DNA from: Lophius americanus
Lineage: Eukaryota > Chordata > Actinopteri > Lophiiformes > Lophiidae
Direction: 5' to 3'
Length of the DNA stretch: 64,000 nucleotides
NCBI GenBank assembly: GCA_037951165.1
Contig: JBBDHG010000052.1
Coordinates: 1,429,501-1,493,500 of the forward strand
Program-made: the position numbers and the translations under genes
The notes under the pieces: model-generated
What the model was told of the DNA's origin: nothing
Database searches by the model: none
The model's input: only the letters and a program-made list of their open reading frames with translations
In this document: piece by piece, positions 24,621 through 35,859 of the stretch
How the letters are laid out: the number at the start of each line of letters is the position of its first letter
Position numbering within the stretch: position 1 is the first letter of the stretch

Positions 24621-25284
24621 TTGATATGTAGCAGAGATTCATATCAACTTCTCAAAGTGATCCTGAAAGTTCTTTTCAGTATTTTAGGTGTTTGTTTTTT
24701 TAAGGGATATGCTAGAAAAGTGTCCCAAATCACGTGACTCCACCTGTATCATGTCTGAGCTCTTTGCAGCGTTGTGGGGGCTCTGAAACAGGATAGCTTC
24801 ATGTTAGGATACTAAACAAGAATAAGAATGAGGCGGGTGTAACAGTTTCCAGCTTTTCAAATCTCCATGATGAAAGCCAGAGAATGCCTTTTTTACATTT
24901 ACTTGAATATAACATGTATTTTGAGTGAAATAATCTCAACTTTGCAAGATACAGTTGGTGTTTTCTGACTCTATAAAAAAAAAACTTAATTAGTGTGATA
25001 CATGGTGGTGTTATTAAAGTGTTTGGTTTTTAACATAGATTAACATTTACATTTAATTAAAAAACAATCCAAAAATTAACACTTTATGGTTTAAAATTTT
25101 GAAATAAAGCCGTTGTAGGAACTTTTCTATGAATTTTAGTGGTTTGTGAATCTTGTGTCACTATGGTTACGTACAGGTTAAAGGAGGTATATGTAATGTA
25201 GAGTTGTTCAGGTCAGAGATGATTCTGATAGGCTTAGTCCCTACCAGAAGTCAGTGTTGGTCTGAGCCCTTAGGTGCCCAAGTG

Positions 25285-25412
25285 GCTGCAGTGACGTAGA
25301 ATAAGGGCGGGGCCTGCGCACAGGTGAGCGCTGGACAGGTGTAATGTTAGGAGATGAGCGTGCAAAAAGTGGGCTAAAGAGTTGATCCTTGACTACTCTC
25401 TGGTCTGCCAGG
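25285..25412 (+). promoter_or_regulatory. Promoter and 5' UTR of the TMEM238-family gene
   Basis: A GC box GGGCGGGGC lies at 25305-25313 and a CRE-like TGACGTA at 25292-25298, within 120 bp of the start codon. There is no TATA box. This local rise in G+C stands out against the A+T-rich surroundings. Regulation by Sp/KLF and CREB-type factors is inferred from motifs only. Confidence 0.45.
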
Positions 25413-25916
25413 ATGGCGCACGGGTGCGTGGGGAACTGTGTGACGCTATTCGTCCTGGCCATCATCTTTGACATAGTGGGGCTGGTCGTGCTCCTCATCG
25501 GGATTTTTGGCCACCTTCACCACGACGGACGCTTCTATGGGGATTTCCTCATCTACACCGGCTCCATTATTGTCTCATTCAGCCTGGTGTGGTGGGTCCT
25601 GTGGTACACCGGGAACGTGCGGCTCTACGGGGGCAGACCCGGATCCCTGGACTTCAGCATCAGTGACTTTGCCAGGAAGCTGTCCGAGCGGCTCTCCAGA
25701 GGTACCCTGAAGGAGAAGCAGAAAAAGAGCATGAGCGGGACTGTGGGTGCAGCTGAACCGTCTCGGGTTACGTGGGAGGACAAGAGGAGTCGATCTGTGT
25801 CGGGTCACGACAACAGAGGTTTTGATGGAGGCACTGGGAGCGCATCACCGGCGGAAAAAAACTTTAGTATGGGGTTTCTGCAGAACTCAGAGGAAAAAGC
25901 AGACAGATTCCTCTGA
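25413..25916 (+). CDS. tmem238: TMEM238-family small two-pass membrane protein
   Basis: A 167-residue protein encoded without introns. The ATG at 25413 is chosen because the in-frame codons before it begin only with a TTG. Two hydrophobic helices are at about residues 9-33 and 44-66. Family marks are FGH near residue 32, then [20 protein letters not shown] and WVLWYTGN, which match the TMEM238 signature (FGDLLIYSG, WILWYTGN), followed by an [10 protein letters not shown] basic helix, also as in TMEM238. The C-terminal ~90 residues are polar, basic and probably cytosolic. No biochemical role is established for the family. A second family member lies 11 kb downstream on the same strand. The assignment to TMEM238 rather than TMEM238L rests on the basic tail and greater length. 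Confidence 0.85.
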   Translation: MAHGCVGNCVTLFVLAIIFDIVGLVVLLIGIFGHLHHDGRFYGDFLIYTGSIIVSFSLVWWVLWYTGNVRLYGGRPGSLDFSISDFARKLSERLSRGTLKEKQKKSMSGTVGAAEPSRVTWEDKRSRSVSGHDNRGFDGGTGSASPAEKNFSMGFLQNSEEKADRFL

Positions 25917-26080
25917 CAGGAGGAGGTGAGTAGGAACCTCAATCCACTTTTCCTCAGCTCCTCCTGTCAGCAGGCTTTAATTTGGTCCTGATCCCTCTCC
26001 TCACGCTAGAACCATCTATTTAGATACACTGGGAATTTCCTCATAAAGCTTTGATTTTTTTTTTTTTTTTTTTTTTAACT
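25917..26080 (+). other. 3' UTR start with possible splice donor and T22 tract
   Basis: Directly after the stop, GAGGAGGTGAGTAGG (25920-25934) contains a strong GTGAGT donor consensus, so the 3' UTR may be spliced or a longer isoform may exist. A pure T tract of 22 bases lies at 26055-26076. Confidence 0.4.
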
Positions 26081-27470
26081 CATGAAGTCCTGAAGTGCTA
26101 ATTTTTTACTTTTTCGTTACCAAAGGTAAGTTTCAGCTTATTTAACTATTTTAATACTTTAATAACATATCCCATACTACATTTAAACTGTTCTGATGAC
26201 TTGTATAAAATTCGAATGAGGAAAATATTTTTGTATTTTCCATTCACAAGTCCAAATTAGCAAAGTTGCAGTTTTGATGTGTGGAATTGCAAATTTCAAA
26301 AAGGGAAATCTGTGGAAGCCAGCAGCGGTCAAGGTGGGATTTCATTTTTAAATACAGCAATAACAATACTTTGACATCTCATTCACTTTCTCACTATCTT
26401 GAAATAACAAGATACCATTTTTGCTAGATAATGGGATGATAAAGTCATTGTCATGAGAAAGTTTGTTTTGTCATTTTGAGTTCAAAAAATAGTTGTTTTT
26501 ATAACAATATTCACATCAAGATAACAGCATGAAATAAACACATGACACCAGGGCCGCTCTCAGTTTCCGTACAGGTCTGTGTTCATAAGCAAAAAAAATT
26601 GGTTAAAGCTGATTTATTTTATAATCAAGCAAAAATGACACTATAACCCAGATAAATGAGTAACATTAAAAAAAACAATTCTGAAATGTTTTGAGAGATT
26701 AATTTGGTCTATTTTATATCTCCCATAATCTTCCTTTTTTAAGGAGACATGGATCTGGGTTCTCATGGGGAATAAAAGCAAGTCTCTTGAAATATGTTCA
26801 ATCAAACCAGAAAGTCATAGAAACTTCAAATTTTTATCACAAATTTAAATTTAAATCCCACAAAGTTAAAGTGAACACTGACCTAGGGTTTACCCTGCAT
26901 GAACCACTAAGTTAATTTAATTAACTTAGTGGTGTGTTTAATTATCACATTTGAATGAGTTGGCAATAAAACACTGTGACATTGTTCATAAAAAAAATCA
27001 CCAGTTCTGAGTTAAAGTTACACTTTGGATGATGTTAATATTTGAATTGGCTAATAGTATTAATATGTATTATTTACAGTGTCTTGACGTTGGGGTGTTA
27101 TTTCAAATCTTTTATAACCACAGTTTATTTTTTACTCAGTTCTATTCCCAAACGTTCTATTCTTAGAATATTAAACAAAGGTATTAATATTTAAGATAGT
27201 ACACGGCACCAAACATTATTTGCTGTTGCTCTGTTGTATGTAGAATCTTCCGACCCAGCTACTTATATTCCCTAAGAATTGGGTTCTTGCCCTGAACTCC
27301 ATGACGCATGGGATATGTAGTTTAGTCGAGACATAATCTCTTCGCTCAGTAAACAGTGATTGCATTACGAATCTGGCTGATAGCCAAGCGGTCTGGCTCT
27401 GATGCCCCTTACTCAGGGTGACTCAATGAATTTCCCCAACTTATTTTTTTGGGCGGATGGAGCTTAATTT
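26081..27470. other. Gene-free A+T-rich stretch
   Basis: No credible gene. It contains the inverted repeat 26904-26932. A stretch at 27370-27420 (GATAGCCAAGCGGTCTGGCT) is faintly tRNA-like but not foldable as a tRNA. Confidence 0.4.
26904..26932. repeat. Perfect inverted repeat, 14-bp arms, 1-nt loop
   Basis: Arms 26904-26917 and 26919-26932 (arm CCACTAAGTTAATT) are exact reverse complements separated by one T. Confidence 0.95.
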
Positions 27471-27473
27471 CAA

Positions 27474-27640
27474 CTCAGTGGAGAGGGTGCAAACCTCAGC
27501 CAAGGCGCAACTGTTCCTATGTTAAATCCATGCAGATTTCTCCATTAATGTCGGAGTTATTGCCAGATTCTAGATAATCCCCAGCTCCACCTGCAAAGGA
27601 TTTGCAGGTGGAGTTGGGGGCCCGGTTTCAACTGTTCATT
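27474..27640. mobile_element. Truncated copy of the fold-back element, with secondary inverted duplication
   Basis: Positions 27488-27575 match the left arm of 20581-21285 (AACCTCAGCCAAGGCGCAAC, GCAGATTTCTCCATTAATG). At 27579-27619 a CCCCAGCTCCACCTGCAAA arm is followed after GGA by its near-perfect reverse complement (one mismatch over 19 bp). In the full copy the equivalent text at 20789-20814 (CCCCAGCTCCAGCCGCAAAG) is single, so the hairpin arose later inside this copy. Confidence 0.65.
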
Positions 27641-27886
27641 TGATTCCGTCGAGCTTGGGACTCAGTGGGCTCAACAGAGACCCTGAAGTGAAAGGAGCAG
27701 GAGACGAACGGCTACACAGTATTTGAGATATTGAAAGATGAAATTGAAAGATGATATGGTTGCACTAACAAAACAAAAAAACTAGAGCACGCTCCATAGA
27801 ATAACATTTAAATATGCAAAATGTAATTAATTTTCCCCAATGCATAAACAAAATTAAAGAAAAAGTTACATTATAATAAATAACAG

Positions 27887-27889
<3 letters not shown>

Positions 27890-27968
<79 letters not shown>
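27890..27968. repeat. (AT)n microsatellite, ~79 bp
   Basis: Uninterrupted TA dinucleotides. The - strand frame rich in tyrosine and isoleucine (27765-27983) is an artefact of it. Confidence 0.98.
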
Positions 27969-27972
<4 letters not shown>

Positions 27973-28279
27973 AAAAAAAACACAATGAAATGATTATCTA
28001 AGACACCCTTTGATTCTCAAGGCCCTTCTATATCCCTGTACCTCTTGAAAATCCTTTGCTCGTACCTATTTTTAAACCGGAACAAGTTTGGACATTGTTT
28101 GAGCTCATCGCTCAGCCTGTTCCACAGTTTGACTCCATAGACTGAGATGCAAAAGCTTTTCATGGTCGTTCCTAGTCATTTTTATTTTTGAAATTTCACA
28201 AGATCATTGTATTTAATTTTTAGGACTTTATGAATAGGAGGTTTATAATAAGTTCTGTGCAATTCACCTTCAAAGTCAC

Positions 28280-29640
28280 AATTTTAGGATTAAAGGTTAA
28301 AAGTAAATGGAGATCAGGCAATTGGTAAACAGGAAGTGTTTTGCAATTAGTTCAAGCAGGTGTATCCTGAGGTCACAAAGACCCCTGGTCTGTTGGTCTA
28401 GAAATAATTCAGAATGAATGTTCCAATGACTTAAAGTATGTTCCTGAAAACATTTGAAGGTAGAGTCAACATTCAGTCCAGCAGGTGTCATTGTGTTGAG
28501 CATGGAGAGCCAATACATCTCTCTCTGAGAGAGCAGTTTGGGTAGGTTCCTCCCTCTGGACCGGACAGTCACATGTTCCAGTACCATGAAGTGTAAACAG
28601 GGTGGAAAAGCATGTTTGGCTTCTTGGTAATGTTTGGCCATAGCATAGTCCCTATTCCCTATGCTGATGGCCGTTTTGTGTTCTGAGAAGCGTTGTTTGA
28701 GTGCTCTCTTGGTTTGTCCAATGTATTCCTGTCCACAGGGACATGTGAGCATGTAGACCACTGCTGTTGTGTTACGTGTTATAAGTTGTTTTCTTGGAAA
28801 CTTTTTCCCCTGGGTTGGTAAATAACTTCACATTTGTGGTGTTTCGGCAGTGGTAGCCTTTTCCCTTATCTTTAGTTTCCTTTGATGTTGAGCCATGTGT
28901 CGTTGGGTTTGCTGGGTTGAAAGGAGTGAACCAGTTTGTGTCCGATGTTAGGCGCACGTCTGAATAAAAGGAGTGGGTGTTTTCTTGTGATCTCTCGCAA
29001 TGACGGTTCTGTTTGAAGGATGGGCCAGTGTTTGTTTAATATATCCCGAAGTTTATGGTGGCCATGGTTGAACTCAGTTGTGAAGGTTATTCATTCTGAT
29101 GATTGAAATTTGTTTTGGCCTTGAGTAGATTGTCTCTAAGATTATAAGGCATTATCATAAACCTTGTTTATTGCAGCCGGCTGGTAATTTATCTAATTTA
29201 ATCCTGCTTTCATTTTTTCTGCTTTGTGGTTGAATTCATCCAATTACGAGAAATTCCTTCTCATATGTAAAAACTGTCCTTTTGGTATGTTTTGTTTTAA
29301 ATGTCTTGGGTGGTTACTGTTGAAGTGGAGGAGAATGTTGTGTTCCATCTGTTTCCTGTAGATGGAGGTATGGAGACTTCCGTCTTCATGCTTGGCGATA
29401 GTTAAGTCCAGAAAGTGAATAGTGTTTTGGTTAGATTCCCCGGTGAATTTTGGAAAGGAGCTGCTTTAATTTACGTTTGTCCAAAGAATTTCGAGTTTGT
29501 CTGCCGTTCCATTCCAATCATCCAAGAATCTTTTCCATAATTTGATCTTTGGTCTGAATGGATTTGCAGTTGTGTCTTAGATCAACTGTTCCTCCAATTT
29601 ACCACCATCAAAGATGCATAAACTAGAGCAGCTGCTGTTC
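28280..29640 (-). mobile_element. Penelope-like retroelement, 3' part (decayed RT plus GIY-YIG)
   Basis: This - strand relic spans the reverse-transcriptase end and the endonuclease of a Penelope-like element. At about 29420-29270 the codons read FLDLTIAKHEDGSLHTSIYR, then SNHPRHLKQNIPKGQ, the usual RT-thumb region of the group. After frameshifts the intact frame at 28761-28297 is a GIY-YIG nuclease. The element is 5'-truncated and carries frameshifts between the two domains. The C-terminal extension after GLN is probably not original. Confidence 0.75.
28297..28761 (-). pseudogene. GIY-YIG endonuclease domain of the Penelope-like element
   Basis: A 154-codon open frame with VYMLTCPCGQEYIGQTKRAL near its N terminus (Tyr and YIG of the GIY-YIG core), the RFSEH helix, a His pair (AKHYQEAKHAF) as in the zinc-binding form found in Penelope elements, and REMYWLSMLNTMTPAGLN, which carries the catalytic glutamate. 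The fold normally nicks target DNA to prime reverse transcription. The key residues of this domain are present, but the upstream RT frame is broken, so the element cannot be autonomous. The window shows no promoter or splice signal suggesting host use. Confidence 0.75.
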
Positions 29641-31735
29641 CCAAATATGATACCCTGGTCTGAAAGAAATGTTTAAACGTGAATTTTAAACGACCCAGTT
29701 GTTGTTGTGCAGTTGGAATTACAATTATCAACCTGATTTTATAAAAACTCCTAGTTATCAGCTGTGCACTGTAACCAAATCAAAATAGTTCAACTATTTC
29801 ACTATATTTTTCCTAAATCTTACCCAAAATGCTGGTTTTACTGATGCCTGCGGTCTTTACTCTGTAAAAACATCTTTACTAGAAAGAAGCAAAATATTCT
29901 TCAATTATCATCAACTTGTTGTGTTTTATCGCAAAAGGGGTATGTAGAAAGAAGTATTAGGGCCAGCCATAAGAAGAAAAAATGAGAGGAGAAAGATTTT
30001 TTTTTTCATATTTCATTTTGAGAATAAAGCCCAAATTTTGGGAATAAAGCCCAATTCCAAGAAAGGAAGATTTATTGATTTTTAATATTGCATTCCTGTG
30101 CCTCCGTTAACATGCAGTCACTCGGGACATCCTCCCGAGTGACTGCTTTTTACTTCTTTCTCTGCTTTTTCATAAACATTGCTGATACATTTCACAGGAA
30201 TTTCTGTCATTCAATACCCAAACGTCCAGCTCACAGTGTAGATGACGGCTTTTTGCAGCTTAAATGGTAATTCTGCTTGTTGATGCTCGATGGAATTCAT
30301 CTTAATTCTTAACAGAAAATCATATGGGCTATAATGCTAAAGCAAATTTGGAGGAGATCAGCTTAAAGTTTTAGCAACATCTGTTTTTTAATGTGTCTCT
30401 GATGAGGGATGATTCTCTGGAATTTCGGATCATTTAGCGACTGCAGTCGTCAGTAAAAGCAGCATTTTGGGCTGAAAGTGAAAATTCCAGCTATATAAAC
30501 TGTTCAGATCAATAGTATATTTTGCGGATGAACAGATACAACAATAACAACAACAACAACAACATACATTGCCAAATGATTCTTTTTTCTTCCAACTGTA
30601 AATATTTACTACTATTGCCTTGCTTTCCCCCTTCCTACCAGTTATTATCTGATCACTAAAACAGATGTAGCTCAGATGGCACCTTCAGTGAAGACCATCC
30701 TGAGGAACGGCCCCGCCAGGAACCAAATTGCTCATGAATATCTGTAATCACATTTTTTTTCTTTCTCCAGCTTCTGTGAAAAGATCTTCAGTGGCCTGTG
30801 GCAGCTTTTAATTAATGAGCCTGACCGCTGCTGCTCACCTTCATAGCTCCTTCACACTTTTGCATTATTTTAGGCGTCAGGTTTCTTGTAAGCGGGTGGC
30901 AAATCAGACATCCTCTGGGCTAAAAGGCACAATTGCATTTTAATAGAACCAAGCATTGCTTATTGATCCACTGGAATAGAGTGCAGGAGCCGGGCCTTCT
31001 CATTCAGGCAGGGATTATACGATTGGTTCATGTGCACTCTTTCCACACATCAGTTCCACATAGTTAACTTTAATGGGCCCACGCCTGATTCCTATTTTAT
31101 CTAACCGGGCTAATGATCATGAGATATGGAATTGTGTCAAAAGGTGTGGTCAAGAACAAACATTGCACACTAAACAATGAGGTTGCTTTTTAACTCTTAC
31201 TCAACTGTGGTAAATGTCAAACAAAGCAGAAATGCGAGAAAAGTAGAAGGCCCCAAAGGTCAGGAGTCAGGACCGACATTGTTTCATGGAATTTGAGGGT
31301 CTTAACTGTCTCTAACTGGCATACGATTATTTTTTTTTGGCTCTGGTTTCAGGCTAAATAATATTAATTAAAATCGAAAACAAGAACAAGATGTTTGCAT
31401 TTATCCACTAGAAATACAACCTGGGTGAACAGTATCATAGAAGAATGAATTGAAGGGAAAGTTGAGAGTATAATCTAAAATAAGAAGGAAAAATTCTGTA
31501 TGTTTTGTCTAATATTTTACAATACTGTTGCATTGCTGTCAGAAAGTAGAAAAACTATATCAGCCCACTTAATATACTATTGGGTTTGTATAGAGCAATG
31601 CCTTTCTAACCAGAATAATAATGTAGTGTTAAAAAGCATACATCATGCTGTTATACAATCTTTGTGATCTTTTTCTGTAAGAATATCAAAATAAAACCAG
31701 TAAACAACATGGAGGTTTGTTTATAATGGTATTAT
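29641..31735. other. Gene-free stretch with candidate conserved non-coding block
   Basis: The part 30600-31080 is repeat-free, with balanced composition and several TAATTA and AATGAG cores (GCAGCTTTTAATTAATGAGC at 30804-30823). It is a good candidate for a developmental enhancer, by appearance only. Positions 29990-30060 hold a short GAATAAAGCCCAA tandem. The short frames here are not convincing. Confidence 0.35.
30114..30146. repeat. Perfect inverted repeat, 14-bp arms, 5-nt loop
   Basis: Arms 30114-30127 and 30133-30146 (arm GCAGTCACTCGGGA) are exact reverse complements around CATCC. More G+C-rich than its surroundings, so it would be a stable hairpin. Confidence 0.95.
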
Positions 31736-31945
31736 TTAACTTAACATCTCAATGGCGTTGTAACAGTAAGACATAGACATGGTATGATAATCATCTCCTG
31801 AAACCCAAACGTGGAAGAAGAATCGTGTCCTGAATGTAAAGGTCTGATATAACTTGAGCTGGATCTTGTTGAATGGACAGTCGGCCCTGATCTCCTGTGG
31901 GGCTGCTTCGTCAAGTGTTCGAACATTAAAGCAGTCAAATGTAAA
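31736..31945 (-). CDS. Unidentified exon-like frame, candidate terminal exon
   Basis: Reading leftward from about 31945, a CTTACTAG acceptor-like site precedes a frame of about 69 codons ending in TAA at 31736. The residues look genuinely protein-like: TLDEAAPQEIRADCPFNKIQ, then LKLYQTFTFRTRFFFHVWVS, then GDDYHTMSMSYCYNAIEM, with alternating beta-strand-like hydrophobics and a non-repetitive composition unlike nearby frames. I do not recognise the family. It could be the last exon of a gene whose other exons lie to the right, or a fragment of an old duplication. No partner exon was found between 32 and 33.2 kb. Confidence 0.35.
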   Translation of the reverse strand, partial: FTFDCFNVRTLDEAAPQEIRADCPFNKIQLKLYQTFTFRTRFFFHVWVSGDDYHTMSMSYCYNAIEMLS

Positions 31946-32059
31946 CCTAGTAAGCACAAAATAAGGTATGGAGGATCAACCCTGAAAACGTATGGCACAA
32001 CAAACTTAATCCCACACTTCAAATTTAATCAGCCTCAGGAAAATAACAAGATTCAAGCA

Positions 32060-32530
32060 GCTGACATTTTGTAAAATTTCGAGCTCTCTGTAATTTTAGA
32101 TTTTCTATAGTATCAAATTCTCCGTAGCTTTGTATTCTCCAGAATTTCAGACTCTGTTGTTGAGTTTCTATTTTTTGGGATTCTCTAGTTACATTTGTCT
32201 GTAGTTTTATTAATTTTTGTTTGTCTGTTGCTTCAGATTTTCAGTATTTAATGTTTTATAGTTTTGGATTCTCTTTAGTTTCAGATTCTGTCGTTTCAAT
32301 TTCTCTGTTGCGTTAGATTTGCCACAGTTTCTATTTCAGTGTCGTTCCAGTGTCTCTGTAACTTCAGGACAGAGATGTATGTGGATGTATGCATGCAATT
32401 TTCTTCTCCCCTGTAACTTTAAACTTCTTCATTTTCTCTGTCATTTTGGTATCTTTGTAGTTTCCCTGTAGTTTCCGTTCTCTGCATCTTCAGTTTCTCT
32501 GTACTTTAAGTGTCTGTGTGGTATCCGTAC
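32060..32530. repeat. Degenerate short tandem array
   Basis: A loose ~18-22-bp unit of the form TTTCAGATTCTCTGTAG recurs with many changes over about 450 bp (CTCTGTAATTTTAGATT, TTCAGACTCTGTTG, TTTCAGATTCTGTCG, GTCTCTGTAACTTCAG and others). Old minisatellite, non-coding. Confidence 0.6.
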
Positions 32531-33229
32531 ATAGATGATCCCCCCCTGCTGAGGTATGCATGTAGTTTAGGGCTTTTAAACAAAACTTTATTTTTCCTGT
32601 TTGTAGGATAGGCTGCTACTCCATTTATTTTGCAGTTTAAGAGGGGTTACTGCTATACCACAGGCAAATGCCGCTATATCACCTATGTAAGAAAAATAAT
32701 TCCTACCTCAGCAGCACCTTGGTTGTACTGCAAAATTGTGCCCTAGTGTTCCAACAAAACTTTGATGTAAGGACATGATGTGCTCCCAGTCAAGGTTTTT
32801 ATCACTGGCCTTACCTCCTACGAACAAAAGTCTCCACCTCGGGAAAACATTGCTTTTGTAATAGCCTCCTGTCTCTTTACATTACCAGTCATAAAGTGAG
32901 ATGTTTATCAGATGTGACTGCGGCTCGTATGGATAAGTATGGATAAGTCCAATAGACGACGCCATTAACGGTTGTGTAACACGGAGATGTTTGGCTCAGG
33001 TTTTAGTAATTGTTTAACTAAAAGAACCTTAAAATCTGTACTGTGTGATTAAATGTTCATGTTTGAGATGCAAACAGCTGATAAATAGCAGATTTTAACA
33101 ATATACGTAACATATAATTGGGAGTTGAAAGATTTGGCTTCGAACCGCACTAGATTTTCTCAAAACATAAAATTGCTCTTTTAATATTTCATCAAATCAA
33201 CTACTTTTGTCTCAGAACAGGCAACTTCT

Positions 33230-33640
33230 TGATGCTGTGTATGTTTTTATTATATTACAATACTTTTTCTCTTATGTGCTCATCTCTAATCCTATCCATC
33301 TTCATCGTTCCCAAAGAAAATCATAACATGTTCAACTCTTCCACCTCCTTCTCTACGTCCTGTCTTTTGGTCAGCGCCACCGTCTCTAAGCCCTACAGCA
33401 GAGCTGCTCTCACTACCGTCTTGTAAACCTTTCCCTTCGCTCTTGCTGCTACCCTTCTCTCAAAGATAAGTTTTGACACTCTACTCCACCCACTCCTGCC
33501 TGCAATCACCTCTTCACCCTCACTTCATCCCTCAGGCATCCTGTCACTCCCCAAGATAGTGTTGAATAATCTACTAAAATACTCCATTTCCCTTTTCTCC
33601 TAGACACTTCATACCTCCACCAGTTTGTCATCAGGACTAG
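33230..33640 (-). mobile_element. LINE reverse-transcriptase C-terminal fragment
   Basis: The - strand between 33430 and 33310 reads KTVVRAAL, then GLETVALTKRQDVEKEVEEL. This is the segment after the RT thumb in a common vertebrate and fish LINE type (typical VVRPAMLYGLETVALTKRQE). The flanking 33480-33640 antisense also reads as the following domain with lesions. A related antisense piece may be at 34400-34700. The 65-codon + strand frame is a shadow. Confidence 0.55.
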
Positions 33641-33720
33641 GGTTGCAGCTAAGGACTATTTTGATAGTCAATAAATCATTTCAATAATCGACGATTAATC
33701 TGTCGATTATTGAAACGATA
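33640..33720. repeat. Short dispersed repeat with AATCGATTAAT-type hairpin
   Basis: GGGTTGCAGCTAAGGACTAT followed by TTTCAATAATCGAC (33679-33692) and its exact reverse complement at 33702-33715. This layout is typical of a short teleost repeat whose consensus is rich in ATCGATTA. Confidence 0.6.
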
Positions 33721-34394
33721 TATAATATATTAATCTATTTATTCTCCTGGTTAGATAAAGGTTTAGTAAAATAGAAAATAAATTACCAATTTCTAAATGA
33801 CTCTTATTTTGCTATCAGCTTTTGAATCTAGCTTTAGGTTGTTCTACGCATCTGCAAACTAAGAATAAAAACAATAAAGATGAATTCTTCTTTCCTAAAT
33901 GTCTTTTAATAAACTTTACTGCTTTTATAACTGACTGTTAAACCAAACTGGGCTCTATACCAACAGTGTATTTGCTGAACTGTAATTTAGTCCTTTCATG
34001 TTGCATCACATCACTGCTGATGCAAAGGGTAAATAAAATGTATAAAAAGTATAAAAAAATACAGCAGTTTCTCTGGAATCACTTCAAACATCCATGTAAA
34101 TTTAGGAAAATAAACAAGGGTATATAGAAAACAGACAGTAATTTCTGCATTCTGTAGTCAACAACAACATTAGGCTAAATCACTCACAAGTTGGATGCAG
34201 CCCACATTGGACACAAACACACGCCGAGGTGTACACTCGGCAGACGGCAACACACTTTCGGCAGTAATGTGAAACGTCTCCATGAGCAATGCAATATGTA
34301 TGATTTTAACACATTTCCTTCCGTCCAGAACACTCTTCACATTATCCTTCAGAATCCCCCGACTCCATTTCTCCTCCCATCTATACTAAGATAA

Positions 34395-34770
34395 AACAGT
34401 TTCTGCCCTACCCCAATGCTTCTAGCCTTACTGCCCTTACACCTGGTTTCTTGGACATGCAATATATCAACCTTCCTTCTCTCGATCATATCAGCTATCT
34501 CTCTAACTCACCTTGGTATATTTCCAACATTTAGAGTTCATACTCTCAGCCCCCAACTCCTTCCTTTCCTCATCTGTCATTTTCTCCGGTCACGTCTTCC
34601 CGCTCTCAATCTTCTTTTTCTTCGACCGAGCATAGTTTTCGCCGGCACCCGGCTGGTAAAAACTGCCAATGGCGGTCGTTGTCACCCAACCAATCCAGTT
34701 TGGGAATTGTTCAGTATGTTCCATACATTGATTTGGGAAATGGACATATACAGAATAAAATCATCATAGA
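34395..34770. mobile_element. Probable decayed LINE piece
   Basis: Pyrimidine-biased + strand text (CTTCTCTCGATCATATCAGC, ACATTTAGAGTTCATACTCT, GGCACCCGGCTGGTAAAAAC) similar in style to antisense LINE sequence and close to the 33230-33640 fragment. I cannot place it in a domain. The 117-codon frame (34416-34769) is probably spurious. Confidence 0.3.
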
Positions 34771-34774
34771 CACA

Positions 34775-35855
34775 CAAATAATTCACATATAAATACCTTA
34801 TCACAATTGAAAGAAAGCAGTTACAGGTATGATTGCTAAAACTTGTGTATGTCATTTTAAAATGACTAAATAAAATAAGAGAATCTCAATCATGGGGGTT
34901 TTTTTTATCCTATATCCTGGTTCCTGGACCATGAGTTTGAATGAGGATAGATTGTTTTAAAAGCGGACTGTTGGGTTTTTGTGGAAATATGTGCTATTAG
35001 TTGGCAAATCGTTTTTGATGCCATTGTTTGATTTCACACAGCTTTATAAAACCTTCTCTCTCTCTTCTTTTCAGGTGACGCTTTGCTGTCCTGGTGACGT
35101 AAACCAAACTTCCCGTCTGCTGCTTTCCAACAGACTGAACTAAAACTTTGAACAGAACTAACTTTTTTTTAAAGAGGAAACACAAATTAGTAATCATGGA
35201 AAAGCCCTGTGTTGATGATATGCAAAGCAAGAAAAGCTATTTTAATGCAAAGTTCGATTTTAATGTGCTGATTTTGTGACCGATATAAATTATTTTTATT
35301 GAGAATAAAGTTGACGTGTGAATGTGGTTGAGGTGTTTCTCCTGAGAGCCTGGTTGACAGAGTGTGATTACAGATAACAATACTTCGGCTGAAGACAGTG
35401 CCCAACCGGGTCTTTGTTACCACAACAAAGAACAGGATCTCAGCCAGGAAAACTATTGCCAGAGTGGAACCAACACCTTACTGGTCAGGAAACAAGATAT
35501 GGTTATGTTAGTGGCGGGGAGGGACTATAATTACCAACAAAAAAAACTTTGTAACCAACATTTTAAAAAAACGCAACTAGTAAGCAAAAGGTAACAAAAT
35601 GAACTGTGACACTGAATGTTACGATTAAAGGTTGGTAATAGTGAACCGATACAGACAAAATGAAGCAGGAACATTAGTGATTTAAAGTATCTGTGCCAGT
35701 GTAGCCGTAAAACAGGAAAGTCATGACCCATGTGTGCGTGTATAAAACGATGGAGAAAATTGAAGTAAAGTTCCAAAAGACTCTCCGACCACAGATCCCT
35801 TTTTTATTGGATTTATCGGTTTCCAGCTATAAATGATCACTGCTGGATAAAAGGA
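34775..35855. other. Gene-free stretch
   Basis: Several short overlapping frames on both strands, none with a domain or splice context. No repeat signature recognised. Confidence 0.4.
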
Positions 35856-35859
35856 GTAA

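Noticed and set aside
25507..25929. Alternative frames inside the TMEM238-family gene
   Set aside because: Shadows of the 167-residue frame, which carries the family motifs.
27370..27425. tRNA-like text GATAGCCAAGCGGTC
   Set aside because: No acceptor-stem pairing or complete B box, so it does not fold as a tRNA.
27765..27983. 72-codon - strand frame rich in Tyr-Ile
   Set aside because: Translation of the (AT)n microsatellite.
30088..30270. 60-codon frame over the 30114 hairpin
   Set aside because: Chance frame through an inverted repeat.
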